Below are positions 55,104 through 63,885 of a stretch of 64,000 nucleotides of DNA, in pieces. Origin of the DNA: Empedobacter falsenii (GTDB lineage Bacteria > Bacteroidota > Bacteroidia > Flavobacteriales > Weeksellaceae); contig NZ_JAAGKM010000010.1 in the NCBI RefSeq assembly GCF_019308355.1, positions 16,302 to 80,301 of the forward strand. The letters are read 5' to 3'. The notes beneath the pieces are model-generated. The model was not told the DNA's origin, did not search any database, and saw only the letters and a list, made by a program, of their open reading frames with translations. Both the position numbers and the translations under genes were made by a program. Position 1 is the first letter of the stretch; each line of letters starts with the position of its first letter.

Positions 55104-56324
55104 TTAACGATTTAATTCTAATGCAGCTAATATAAATGGTCCGGTTCCTTTTGGATCATTTGCTCTTATTTCTTCATTGATGTAATATTCGTAAGAACCA
55201 TCCCGATAAGGATTTCCTCCTAAACCAGCAACTGCACAGCATTTTTCTAAACTTACAATACCTTTTTCATCGACTTGAATAAATTCTTTTAAAATTCCAT
55301 CAAATCCATTTTTGGCATTTTTCATATATGATTTTGGCAAATAACCTTTGTTAACACCTTTCGCTAATGTATAAACGTACATTGCTGAACCTGTAGCTTC
55401 CAAATAATTTCCTGCTCTATTTCCTTGATCCAAAACTTGATACCAAGTTCCTGAAGAATGTTGAACCTTCACAATCGCTTCTGCATATTGATTAAGATAG
55501 TTGATTAATTTATCACGACCTTGATAATCTTTTGGCAAATAATCTAACACATCAACCAAAGCCATTCCGTACCAACCCATTCCTCTCGACCAGAAGTGTT
55601 GAGAAAGACCTGTTGTACTATTTGACCATTTTTCTTTTCTGCTTTCGTCCCAACCGTGATAATATAAACCAGTTTTTGGATCGCGGTTATATTTTTCGAT
55701 TAAGTCAAATTGTAAAACAATTTTATCATACGATTTTTTCGCTTCAGTTGCGCTCTGAAATTTTGTAGCATATTTTGCATGAAAAGGTTCGGCCATGTAA
55801 ACACCATCTAACCACATCTGATTTGGATAGATTTTTTTGTGCCAATATCCGCCTTCCGTTGTTGTTGGTTGTTGTTCTAATTGTTTATCTAACGTTTCCA
55901 TTGCAATTTTGAATCGATTTTCTTTTGTTTTTTCGTATAAATCAAAAATTGCGTCGCCAGATTTAATCATATCTAAATTATAATTCTCGAACTTATACGT
56001 ATCAATTTTTCCATTCGAATCAATCATTCTATTTGCATAATCGTAGATATAATTATAGATAGTTTGGTTATTTGTTTGCTCATATACTTTGTACATAGCG
56101 TCTAAAACCAATCCATTTGTATAACTCCAACGTGGTTTTTTTTGAAAATCTAAAAGTGTAGGATCAGGGAAACGAATAGTTTCTGAAATTGCCATTCTTT
56201 CTGACCATTTTAACTTTGGATCGACAAGAATATTTTCTGTATTTTTTTTCTGACTGATACAAGACGTACTCGAAATTATCATCAAACCACAAACCGTTGT
56301 TTTTAAAATATTTTTCATTATCAA
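55104..56324 (-). CDS. Unsaturated rhamnogalacturonyl/galacturonyl hydrolase (GH105)
   Basis: 406-residue lipoprotein (lipobox STSCI) of the GH105/GH88-like family, which hydrolyses the unsaturated uronic acid left by pectin or rhamnogalacturonan lyases. The alpha6/alpha6 barrel shows NQMWLDGVYMAEPFHAKYA with the catalytic Asp, and HFWSRGMGWYGMALVDVLDYLP. A late GTGPFILAALELNR closes the protein. The third residue is a second possible Met start (56318). It is 5 bp from its downstream neighbour, and its substrate is produced by the PL1 domain of the same operon. Confidence 0.93.
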   Translation of the reverse strand: MIMKNILKTTVCGLMIISSTSCISQKKNTENILVDPKLKWSERMAISETIRFPDPTLLDFQKKPRWSYTNGLVLDAMYKVYEQTNNQTIYNYIYDYANRMIDSNGKIDTYKFENYNLDMIKSGDAIFDLYEKTKENRFKIAMETLDKQLEQQPTTTEGGYWHKKIYPNQMWLDGVYMAEPFHAKYATKFQSATEAKKSYDKIVLQFDLIEKYNRDPKTGLYYHGWDESRKEKWSNSTTGLSQHFWSRGMGWYGMALVDVLDYLPKDYQGRDKLINYLNQYAEAIVKVQHSSGTWYQVLDQGNRAGNYLEATGSAMYVYTLAKGVNKGYLPKSYMKNAKNGFDGILKEFIQVDEKGIVSLEKCCAVAGLGGNPYRDGSYEYYINEEIRANDPKGTGPFILAALELNR

Positions 56325-56328
56325 CTAT

Positions 56329-57312
56329 TTATAAACGATTAGACTTTTCTAATTGAACTAATTTCGAATTCAAATCATTGTAGAATTCAGTTTCGTTTTT
56401 AAGTCCATTTGGCTCTTGTGCCCAAGCTGCCAAAATATAATATGTCATTGTTTTGGTTGTCGGTTTGAAAACGATTAAATGATCATCTTTTCCGTTTACT
56501 AATTTTTCGACCTCATCCGATTTATAGAAAATTGCCATTCCAAGCAAATCATTTTTGTCAACTAAAGTTTGTTTTCCGTAGGTTGCGATATATCCCCAAC
56601 TTCCATTTGCGCTTTTCTTTTGCTGCAACGGAATATTTTTGAATTTCACCAAACCATTTGTTAAACCATTCGTTAAGACAAAAGTTTTCAATTCAAATTT
56701 AGAAAAACGATCATAAGGATAAATCGAAACTTTTGCTTTTACATCTGTTGTGTGATCCGCAGTTTTCCATTTAGAATAATCAATTTCAAAACTCGAAACA
56801 TTTTTACTGTTTTTAACTTTGACATATGTATTTTCAACTTGATGCAAATGCGCAACCGTATCATTCACTAATCGTCCAAAACCACCAATTCCAAGCGATT
56901 TACCAGCTTTCAGAATATCTTGTCCCCAAGGTTGAGGATCGTGATAAGAATCAAATCCATCTTGTCCAACATCTTGCAAAACTTGCGTTTTTACTTTTTT
57001 TCCGAAAATATCAACAGCATTTCTCCAATCCAAATACAAACGATAACCAACATTTTGATTTTCCCAACCTGGACCTTCGTATCGAATATCGAAAGCATGA
57101 TCGGTATGCTGAGGATCAAGAGTATGTTCTTGTACATTTCGAAATGTTCCGCCTTCGTACTCTTTGTGACCTCTTTTTCCATCTACCCATTTTCCGCCTT
57201 CTTTTATAGAAATTTCGGAATAGGTAAATCCATTGTTTTCATGTTGAACCAATCTGTTACTACAAGAAGTGACAAGGATTAATGTTGTTATTGTGGCAAT
57301 AATTTTTTTCAT
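56329..57312 (-). CDS. DUF4861 lipoprotein of the pectin operon
   Basis: 327-residue lipoprotein (lipobox VTSCS) of the DUF4861 family, which recurs in Bacteroidota polysaccharide utilisation loci next to pectin enzymes. The N-terminal part has GKWVDGKRGHKEYEGGTF and FDIRYEGPGWENQNVGYRLYLDW; the middle has GFDSYHDPQPWGQDILK; and the rest is beta-rich (AWAQEPNGLKNETEF near the end). No activity is proven for the family, and a beta-sandwich lyase-like or glycan-binding role is only a guess. It lies 4 bp before GH105. Confidence 0.85.
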   Translation of the reverse strand: MKKIIATITTLILVTSCSNRLVQHENNGFTYSEISIKEGGKWVDGKRGHKEYEGGTFRNVQEHTLDPQHTDHAFDIRYEGPGWENQNVGYRLYLDWRNAVDIFGKKVKTQVLQDVGQDGFDSYHDPQPWGQDILKAGKSLGIGGFGRLVNDTVAHLHQVENTYVKVKNSKNVSSFEIDYSKWKTADHTTDVKAKVSIYPYDRFSKFELKTFVLTNGLTNGLVKFKNIPLQQKKSANGSWGYIATYGKQTLVDKNDLLGMAIFYKSDEVEKLVNGKDDHLIVFKPTTKTMTYYILAAWAQEPNGLKNETEFYNDLNSKLVQLEKSNRL

Positions 57313-57343
57313 ACGTATTTATTTTTTAAAATTAGTGAGGAGT

Positions 57344-59554
57344 TTAATTGACGATCCAATCACCTAAAACATTATTTTTAGAGAAAGCTAAAGCTTCTTG
57401 AGCAGTTAATTGACGACTCCATTTAACTCTTTTATTTGCGATATGTTTACCTGTAGATTTGTATTCGGAGTAGCGTGTTGTAGATTCATTTGCAACTTTC
57501 CCCCAATTGTTCCAACCTTCTGCTTTAACAGACAAATCCATGTCACAATTGATGAAAGTAGTTTGAGCAAAAGGTCGCCAAGGTCTTCCCAAATGATGAG
57601 AATCTTGATTGTTCCCAGAAATCTTACAATTCTCGAAAACGAAACCGTATTTCTGATCTTCTGTCGTTGATGCCGCTGTAATGTATCCTTTCCCTTTATT
57701 ATTTAGCTGACAGTTTTCAAAATAAGCGGTTCCTGCTCCGAAAATGTAATCGACTGTACCTTCGATGTAACAGTTCTTAAAATATTGTCTGCTTCCGCTT
57801 TTCACTAAATATAACGTATCTTGATTTCCTAAAAACCGACAATTTGTAAATTTTATTTTATCTGCATCAACGCGAACAGCAACAGCTTGTCCAACTTCGC
57901 CTGCGCTATTTTCGAATGTTATATTTTCGGCTGAAAAATTATCTCCAAAAATAAAAAATGAAGCCGAACCAGATGTTCCAATTTCTTGACCAATATTATT
58001 TAATTTTGATGCGTAATCATCATACGTCAAAATGGTTTTGTGTTGATCTTCACCAATAAAATTAATCATCGTTTTAGAAGGAGGTAAGGTGATTTTTTCT
58101 TTGTAAACACCATTTTTAATCAAAACTTTTACAGGAACTCGACTAAAATCGGGTAGTGCAGCAATTAATTCTTGAATAGTTTTGAATTGCCCTGAACCAT
58201 CTTTCGCTACAATAAAATCATAATCTTTGACTTTGTTATTCGCTGAATTAATCTTTTCTGAAACTAATGATTCTGCATAAACTTCTAAATTGGTATATTG
58301 ACTTGATAAATTGTAACCGTTTGCATCGTTAATGCCAACTTTCAAATTATTTCTTTTTTCCCATTCATCGTCCATTCCATCCTGATCTGTATCTGTAGGA
58401 ATATTGTATGTTTTTAACGTAGGAAATCCGCCAACTTCTGTTTGACTATCGATAATTCCGGTCATATTTTTTGGATATCCGTTTGTTAAATAACCAATTA
58501 ATCGATTATCAACTTCATCGCGTTTTAAACTTGCTCCCGCATGTGCTTGAACCATTTTGTAGGCATTTTCAGCAGAATGAGTGATAATTTCATTTTTACC
58601 AAATTCAGTTTCAGCTTTTGCTTTTAAAGGTTCATCGGCTTGTACACCGCCATTCCAGTTATTTGCTGTTATATCAGCATAACCTTTTACAAAATTTCCG
58701 TTGACATAAAATTTACCATATGGAATAGAAGGATTTACAATTCTATTTTTATGTTTTGTGGCTGGTCCAGATTTGAAATAATTATTAATCAAATTATATT
58801 TTCCTTTTTCTCCGCCATAAATAGAATTTGCGCCCCAATTAAAAATTACATTATTACGAAAATCAACCATTTCATCTTCAGGATTCATCGTTGATTCTGA
58901 CCCACTAAAACGAGGATTTCGACTATTGTTACTCATAATTAGATTGTGGTGGAAACTTGCAGGCTCACCACCCCAAATTCCACCATAACCATGCGCTCCT
59001 TTTACATGGATAGATTTATTAAGAGCTTCTGATATGATAGACCATTGAATTGTAAGATTTTTGACACGATAAAACGAGATGTTTTCATCTGTAGCCCAAC
59101 TTACCGAACAATGATCTATGATTATATTTTGTGCATTTCGACCACCCAAAGCATCACCTTCTACTTTTGCTAAATCGCCTAAACGAAATCTCATGTAACG
59201 AATAATTACATTGTCAGATTTGATGGTTACAGGATAATTAGAAACCGTAATACCATCTCCAGGAGCAGTTTGTCCAAGAATAGAAATATTTCCGTAATTA
59301 ATATCCAAAGGAGATTGCAATATAATGTTTCCAGAAACAGCAAAAACGATTGTTCTGCTCAATTTTTTTTGAATTCCGTATCGTAAACTTCCTTTACCAG
59401 AATCGTTGAGATTTGTGACAATATAGACTTCTCCACCTCGTCCACCAGAACTGTACCTGCCATATCCTTCGGCAGAAGGAAAAGCAGGTAAATTCTGTGC
59501 AAATAAACATGAATGAATTAAAAATATAAATGTAATTGCGATGTGTGATTTCAT
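57344..59554 (-). CDS. Pectate lyase (PL1)-pectinesterase (CE8) fusion
   Basis: 736-residue secreted two-domain enzyme. Residues about 20-370 are a PL1 beta-helix (FPSAEGYGRYSSGGRGGEVY, IIDHCSVSWATDENIS, and NNSRNPRFSG with the likely catalytic Arg). A short EF-hand-like linker follows (DTDQDGMDDEW, about 392-402). Residues about 445-736 are a complete CE8 domain (NQDTLYLVKSGSRQYF, GTVDYIFGAGTAYF, HLGRPWRPFAQTTF). One chain can demethylate homogalacturonan and then cut it by beta-elimination. It starts 14 bp after the DUF4957/DUF5123 gene. Confidence 0.94.
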   Translation of the reverse strand: MKSHIAITFIFLIHSCLFAQNLPAFPSAEGYGRYSSGGRGGEVYIVTNLNDSGKGSLRYGIQKKLSRTIVFAVSGNIILQSPLDINYGNISILGQTAPGDGITVSNYPVTIKSDNVIIRYMRFRLGDLAKVEGDALGGRNAQNIIIDHCSVSWATDENISFYRVKNLTIQWSIISEALNKSIHVKGAHGYGGIWGGEPASFHHNLIMSNNSRNPRFSGSESTMNPEDEMVDFRNNVIFNWGANSIYGGEKGKYNLINNYFKSGPATKHKNRIVNPSIPYGKFYVNGNFVKGYADITANNWNGGVQADEPLKAKAETEFGKNEIITHSAENAYKMVQAHAGASLKRDEVDNRLIGYLTNGYPKNMTGIIDSQTEVGGFPTLKTYNIPTDTDQDGMDDEWEKRNNLKVGINDANGYNLSSQYTNLEVYAESLVSEKINSANNKVKDYDFIVAKDGSGQFKTIQELIAALPDFSRVPVKVLIKNGVYKEKITLPPSKTMINFIGEDQHKTILTYDDYASKLNNIGQEIGTSGSASFFIFGDNFSAENITFENSAGEVGQAVAVRVDADKIKFTNCRFLGNQDTLYLVKSGSRQYFKNCYIEGTVDYIFGAGTAYFENCQLNNKGKGYITAASTTEDQKYGFVFENCKISGNNQDSHHLGRPWRPFAQTTFINCDMDLSVKAEGWNNWGKVANESTTRYSEYKSTGKHIANKRVKWSRQLTAQEALAFSKNNVLGDWIVN

Positions 59555-59568
59555 TTTTTATCGTTTAA

Positions 59569-61260
59569 TTAATTCCACCATCTTGGATCTCCAATCGCAG
59601 CACCTGTAGAAGATGCAGTTCTTAATGGAGAATTGACTGGTAATGTAAAATCAATTGTTGTGTTTGTCCAATTTAGAGCATTTTCTTGATTATTCGTAGA
59701 AGTTACTCCTCCAGTAGGAAAAACAAGTTTTTGTAAATCAGCTGCTTTACCATTCGTCAAATTATAGAAATTGTTGAACGTAAAAACAGCTGTACTTGAA
59801 GTAGCTAAACGAATTAAATTATTACTCGATAAACTTCCTCCAACTCTTGGCGAATTTGCAATAATATTATTGGTAAAATTAGCTTTGATCGGCACGTTAT
59901 TATTGTCTAATAGTGGAAAAGAAGAACTTTGTCCAAAACTATTAATTGTACAATTGTTGACATTAATTGTTGCGTTAGCAGATGGCGTAGTAATACTTTC
60001 TCTGTATCGAATAAATAAATCTCCAACTTCTGTAAATGTTGAATTTTCGATATTAACTTCGTTAAAAACTAATTTGTCTAAATGTAAAAATCCGTAAGAT
60101 GAAGCTGGGAAATTCTTGAAGAAAGAATGTTTAATCTCAAATTTATCCATTACATATCCGCTATTTGGACCTCTATTTGCTCTGAAAGCTGAGGTTTTAA
60201 CACTACTTACAATACAGTTTTCAATCAATACATTTGCAAAATTAGCCTTCGCACCATTGCTGCTGCTGCTTGTCAAATTGATTAAATAATCTGCTGTATT
60301 TGCGCTTCCATCTAATTCGATATTCTTTAGATGTAAACCAGCCCCAGTATCATTTAACGTAAATTCTTTGAAAGAAACTTTTGTATCTTCTGGATTTCCA
60401 GAAATTCCAATCAATGAAATTTTCTTCGCATTAATTGCAAACAATTTATCTCCAGAATCATATTTACCAGGATTTAATCCAATGATATCACCATCTTTTG
60501 CATTGTTAATCAAGGTGATTAAATCATCGCCAGAATTAGCAATAACACTATAACTTGTAGACGATTTAGTCGTGAAATTCTGAGAACCAACGCTTGTATT
60601 TCCTTTATAAATTTCGACTGTATATCGTGTACTTGGATTAAGCCCTTTTGTTGTTTTAAGTCCAGCAGTAGCTTCGCTACTTGTAATTTGACTTATAATA
60701 GGATCGCTAACATAAACAGGATCCTGACCAGAAACTTGTGTATATGCTTGAAATCTCAATTCAGTTACTCCAGCAGTTACATCCCAACTAACCGTTGCTT
60801 GATTCTCCAGAATATTTGGATCATAAATAGGATGCAAAATTTGGATTCCAATAATTTTAATTCGCTTACTAACAGACCAGTGAGATTCTGGTCTGTTTTC
60901 GTAAGCATTTGTTTTAACACGTATAAAGAAATTTTTTCTCACGGGAATTTCTTGATCCGTAATAACAACTCCAGCAGAATCTGTTTTTTTTGTTAAAATG
61001 ATATCTTTTGGATTTGTAAATAACGAATCGCTTGAAACTTCTGTTGTATAAGTTTCGTCAATATTATTAGTATACAGAGAAGGTGACCATGTGACTTTAG
61101 TTTCTGTTTCAAAATTTTCGGCAGATAAAGACAATGGTGTAAACATTCTCATTGGATCGTTAGATTCTGACTGAAATTCATCATCATTACAAGAGATTAC
61201 AGCATTTGCAGTAAGTAATACTGTTCCTATAATCAATATTTTATAAAAAGTTTTTTTCAT
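59569..61260 (-). CDS. DUF4957/DUF5123 surface lipoprotein of the pectin operon
   Basis: 563-residue lipoprotein (lipobox VISCN) with two fibronectin-III-like domains (about 40-130 and 135-232; ATVSWDVTAGVTELRF and NPSTRYTVEIYKG are typical). A beta-helix of the DUF4957/DUF5123 type follows (about 240-560), beginning VIANSGDDLITLINNAKDGDIIGL and ending TGAAIGDPRWW. It directly follows susD, the usual slot of a surface glycan-binding protein. The helix looks like a pectate-lyase-type fold without an evident catalytic set, so binding of pectin at the cell surface is the likely role. That function is inferred. Confidence 0.87.
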   Translation of the reverse strand: MKKTFYKILIIGTVLLTANAVISCNDDEFQSESNDPMRMFTPLSLSAENFETETKVTWSPSLYTNNIDETYTTEVSSDSLFTNPKDIILTKKTDSAGVVITDQEIPVRKNFFIRVKTNAYENRPESHWSVSKRIKIIGIQILHPIYDPNILENQATVSWDVTAGVTELRFQAYTQVSGQDPVYVSDPIISQITSSEATAGLKTTKGLNPSTRYTVEIYKGNTSVGSQNFTTKSSTSYSVIANSGDDLITLINNAKDGDIIGLNPGKYDSGDKLFAINAKKISLIGISGNPEDTKVSFKEFTLNDTGAGLHLKNIELDGSANTADYLINLTSSSSNGAKANFANVLIENCIVSSVKTSAFRANRGPNSGYVMDKFEIKHSFFKNFPASSYGFLHLDKLVFNEVNIENSTFTEVGDLFIRYRESITTPSANATINVNNCTINSFGQSSSFPLLDNNNVPIKANFTNNIIANSPRVGGSLSSNNLIRLATSSTAVFTFNNFYNLTNGKAADLQKLVFPTGGVTSTNNQENALNWTNTTIDFTLPVNSPLRTASSTGAAIGDPRWWN

Positions 61261-61272
61261 AATAATTGTGTT

Positions 61273-63096
61273 TTAGTATCCGTAATCTTGTGTTAAATTA
61301 TAGTTTGTATTGATGATATCTTGATAGATTGGCAACAATTCTGAATGATTTGGTTTGTAATATTGTAACCAACCTTTTCGCTCGTCGTTAATCATTGTTG
61401 CAGCCATTCCTGTTTGCCAATTTATACGTGTATATCCCGTTGGAGTAGAAGCTACAGAAGGCGTGTAAAACAATTCTGTTTTATCATTTCCAACAAAATA
61501 AGTATCTAAATTCAAAACAGTTTTTTGTGCAGTTTGCGTTGGATCGTATTTACCAATTTTGTAATAAATGTATTTAGGTACATTGGCATATTCTCCCGTT
61601 CCATCTAATAGATTTTGTAATTTAACACGAGTTTCTGTTACCACTTGACCTAAAAGATTCCATCTGATTAAGTCATATTTTCGGATAGATTCTCCACCAA
61701 ATTCTAATAATCTTTCGTGTACAATTTGCTCAAAAAAGCCTTGATAACCATTCGCTGTAACCGCAGGCATTTTATCAGGATTGTTCGCATAAGCTCTTGC
61801 TCTAACTTCTCTTAAAGCATCTATTGCAGCAGCTGTTGGTCCACCATTTAATTCATTTTCTGCTTCAGCAAACATTAATAAAACATCAGCAAAACGCATA
61901 ATAGGCCAATTGATTCCAACATTTTGAGAAGGACCAGTTACTTTTGTCCAAGACTTTCTAAATTTTCCGTCTGTTAAAGCATCAATTTTTACCACCTGTG
62001 TTAAATCATCTGCATTAATTTCGAACGCATTGATTGTTACATCTCGTCTTTGATCATATTTATCAAATTCATAAAAATAAGTTGGTAAAGCATTTATTCC
62101 GCCACCACCATTCCATTTAGAAGCTGCATTATGACGTAATCCGTTGTAATAACCAAGTTTACTATCAGTTCGCGCATTTCCGCCAAAAGCACCTACTTGA
62201 AAAATCATTTCGTTTGTATTATCCATGCGACCTTCGTGAATAGCACGGAAAACATCTTCGTAATTTGGATTGATATTATGACTTCCACGTTGTTGCATAA
62301 TGTCAAACGTTTCGTTGCGAGCAATTTGGTAATATTTTTCTGGATTTGTTCCTTTAACCATCTGTACAGGCTGTCTTCTCAACGAATATCCAGCTCTAGC
62401 AAGTGCAATACGAGCACGTAAGCCTTTCACAAAAGCTTTTGTAATTCGTGTTGTAGGATCTCCAGATTCGGCTCTCCATGGAATAACTTTTGAAGCAGTT
62501 TCTAAATCATTTAATAAAACTTCATACACTTCATCACGATCAGTTTTTTGAAGGAAAATATGTTCGTACTGAGAAGATGGTTTATCTTGAAATGGAACAT
62601 CACCAAAGTTTCTGATTAATTCGTAATAATATTGCGCTCTTAACGTCAATGCTTCTCCGTAATATCTATCCATTAACTTTTTGTCACTATCACTTCCAGA
62701 TTTGTAGACATCAGATGTCGGAATATTATAAATTAATAAATTTGCTCTTTCGATTCCTGTGTATAATTGACGGAAAGGTTTGTCTAATTCTGGATTTGTA
62801 GGACATGCATTGTACATACTAATTCCACGACGATAGTTACAATTGTAATCACCTGATGTTTTGAAATCATCTGCAGCTTGTCCAATGATAGAAGAAATTC
62901 TGTTTCCGTAACCATTATCACCAGCCAATTGATTATATACGCCAACCAAAGCAGAGTAAGTGTAACTTGCATCGTTGTAAACCTCTATTTCGGAAGTATT
63001 GGAAGGGCTACTAACATCCAAATAATCATCGCATGATGTTGTTGTTAATAAAACGATGCTAACGCCTAATATTTTTATAATTGTTTTTGTTTTCAT
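61273..63096 (-). CDS. SusD/RagB-like lipoprotein of the pectin operon
   Basis: 607-residue surface lipoprotein (lipobox TTSCD) of the RagB/SusD family. The N-terminus DDYLDVSSPSNTSEIEVYNDASYTYSALVGVYNQLAG is typical. TPR-like helices contain YYYELIRNFGDVPFQDKPS, and the C-terminal SusD domain shows WPIMRFADVLLMFAEAENEL and RKYDLIRWNLLGQ. It would capture pectin fragments at the outer membrane with the SusC partner, which here is disrupted. It starts 18 bp after susC and is unlike the smaller SusD_2-type protein at 36289. Confidence 0.94.
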   Translation of the reverse strand: MKTKTIIKILGVSIVLLTTTSCDDYLDVSSPSNTSEIEVYNDASYTYSALVGVYNQLAGDNGYGNRISSIIGQAADDFKTSGDYNCNYRRGISMYNACPTNPELDKPFRQLYTGIERANLLIYNIPTSDVYKSGSDSDKKLMDRYYGEALTLRAQYYYELIRNFGDVPFQDKPSSQYEHIFLQKTDRDEVYEVLLNDLETASKVIPWRAESGDPTTRITKAFVKGLRARIALARAGYSLRRQPVQMVKGTNPEKYYQIARNETFDIMQQRGSHNINPNYEDVFRAIHEGRMDNTNEMIFQVGAFGGNARTDSKLGYYNGLRHNAASKWNGGGGINALPTYFYEFDKYDQRRDVTINAFEINADDLTQVVKIDALTDGKFRKSWTKVTGPSQNVGINWPIMRFADVLLMFAEAENELNGGPTAAAIDALREVRARAYANNPDKMPAVTANGYQGFFEQIVHERLLEFGGESIRKYDLIRWNLLGQVVTETRVKLQNLLDGTGEYANVPKYIYYKIGKYDPTQTAQKTVLNLDTYFVGNDKTELFYTPSVASTPTGYTRINWQTGMAATMINDERKGWLQYYKPNHSELLPIYQDIINTNYNLTQDYGY

Positions 63097-63114
63097 TTTT
63101 GATGTGTTTTGAGA

Positions 63115-63885
63115 TTAGAAAGTAACATTAATACCTGTTAAGAAAAATCTGCTTCGTGGATAGGCAGCGTAATCAACTCCAGGAGTTAAAGGACTTGTGC
63201 GTCTTGTATTTGCTTCAGGATCATAACCAGAATAACCAGTAATTGTAAATAAATTATTGATTGTTGCGTAGATTCTTACTTTGCTAATAAATTTCGTTTT
63301 TGCTAACATATCTTCTGGTAAAGAATAACCAACTGTAACGTTGCTTAATCTTAAATAAGATCCATCTTCGATGGCATAAGAATGTAAAATATAATTTCCA
63401 GAAGGAGGTGACCAAAATGTAGCATTTGCGTTTAGAGCTTCTAATTGTGTAGGATCTGTTACTCGATTTCCGTTATCGTCAAAATTTCTCCAAGCTCCAG
63501 CAACTGCTTTTAACATATTGTTGTCGCGGTATAAATATTGTGTTGTAAACTCAACTTTATTGGCATTGTAAACTTTATTACCAACAGAATAAGTGAAGAA
63601 CATACTTAGGTCGATATTTTTCCATTGAAATTGTTGATTAAATCCACCATAGAATTTAGGTTGAGCATTTCCTAAAACTGTTTTATCATTATCATCAATT
63701 ATTCCATCGTTATTTAAATCTTTCAATTTTAAATCTCCAGGACGCACATCTTTTGAACCTAATGCCGCAGCAGAATTGCTTGCAACACCAGCTTTTAATG
63801 TATATTTTTGAGTTGATGGATTGTAATCGAAATCGCTCACTTTGTACCATCCGTCTGTTACATAACCATAGAATGGATATCCCCC
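63115..63885 (-). pseudogene. C-terminal fragment of SusC, cut by an IS3-family element
   Basis: About the last 255 residues of a SusC/RagA TonB-linked outer-membrane protein. It begins near FYGYVTDGWYKVSDFDYNP, includes LKLKDLNNDGIIDDNDKTVLGNAQPKFYGGFN (a hallmark of the SusC barrel), and ends SRFFLTGINVTF. The preceding ~750 residues are absent. Upstream, the frame meets a TAA at 63904-63906, which is also the stop of an IS3-type transposase. The right boundary is approximate because the IS end has not been fixed. GTG 63840 could start a short product, but without a signal peptide it would not function. Confidence 0.85.

Noticed and set aside
56826..57282. Long plus-strand frames of 120 and 127 codons opposite the DUF4861 gene
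   Set aside because: They are antisense to a gene with a lipobox and family motifs that fits tightly in the operon; AT-rich sequence easily gives such frames.
36289..63096. The two SusC-SusD sets as one duplicated locus
   Set aside because: The SusD proteins differ in size and subfamily pattern (483 versus 607 residues), and the gene sets around them are unrelated.
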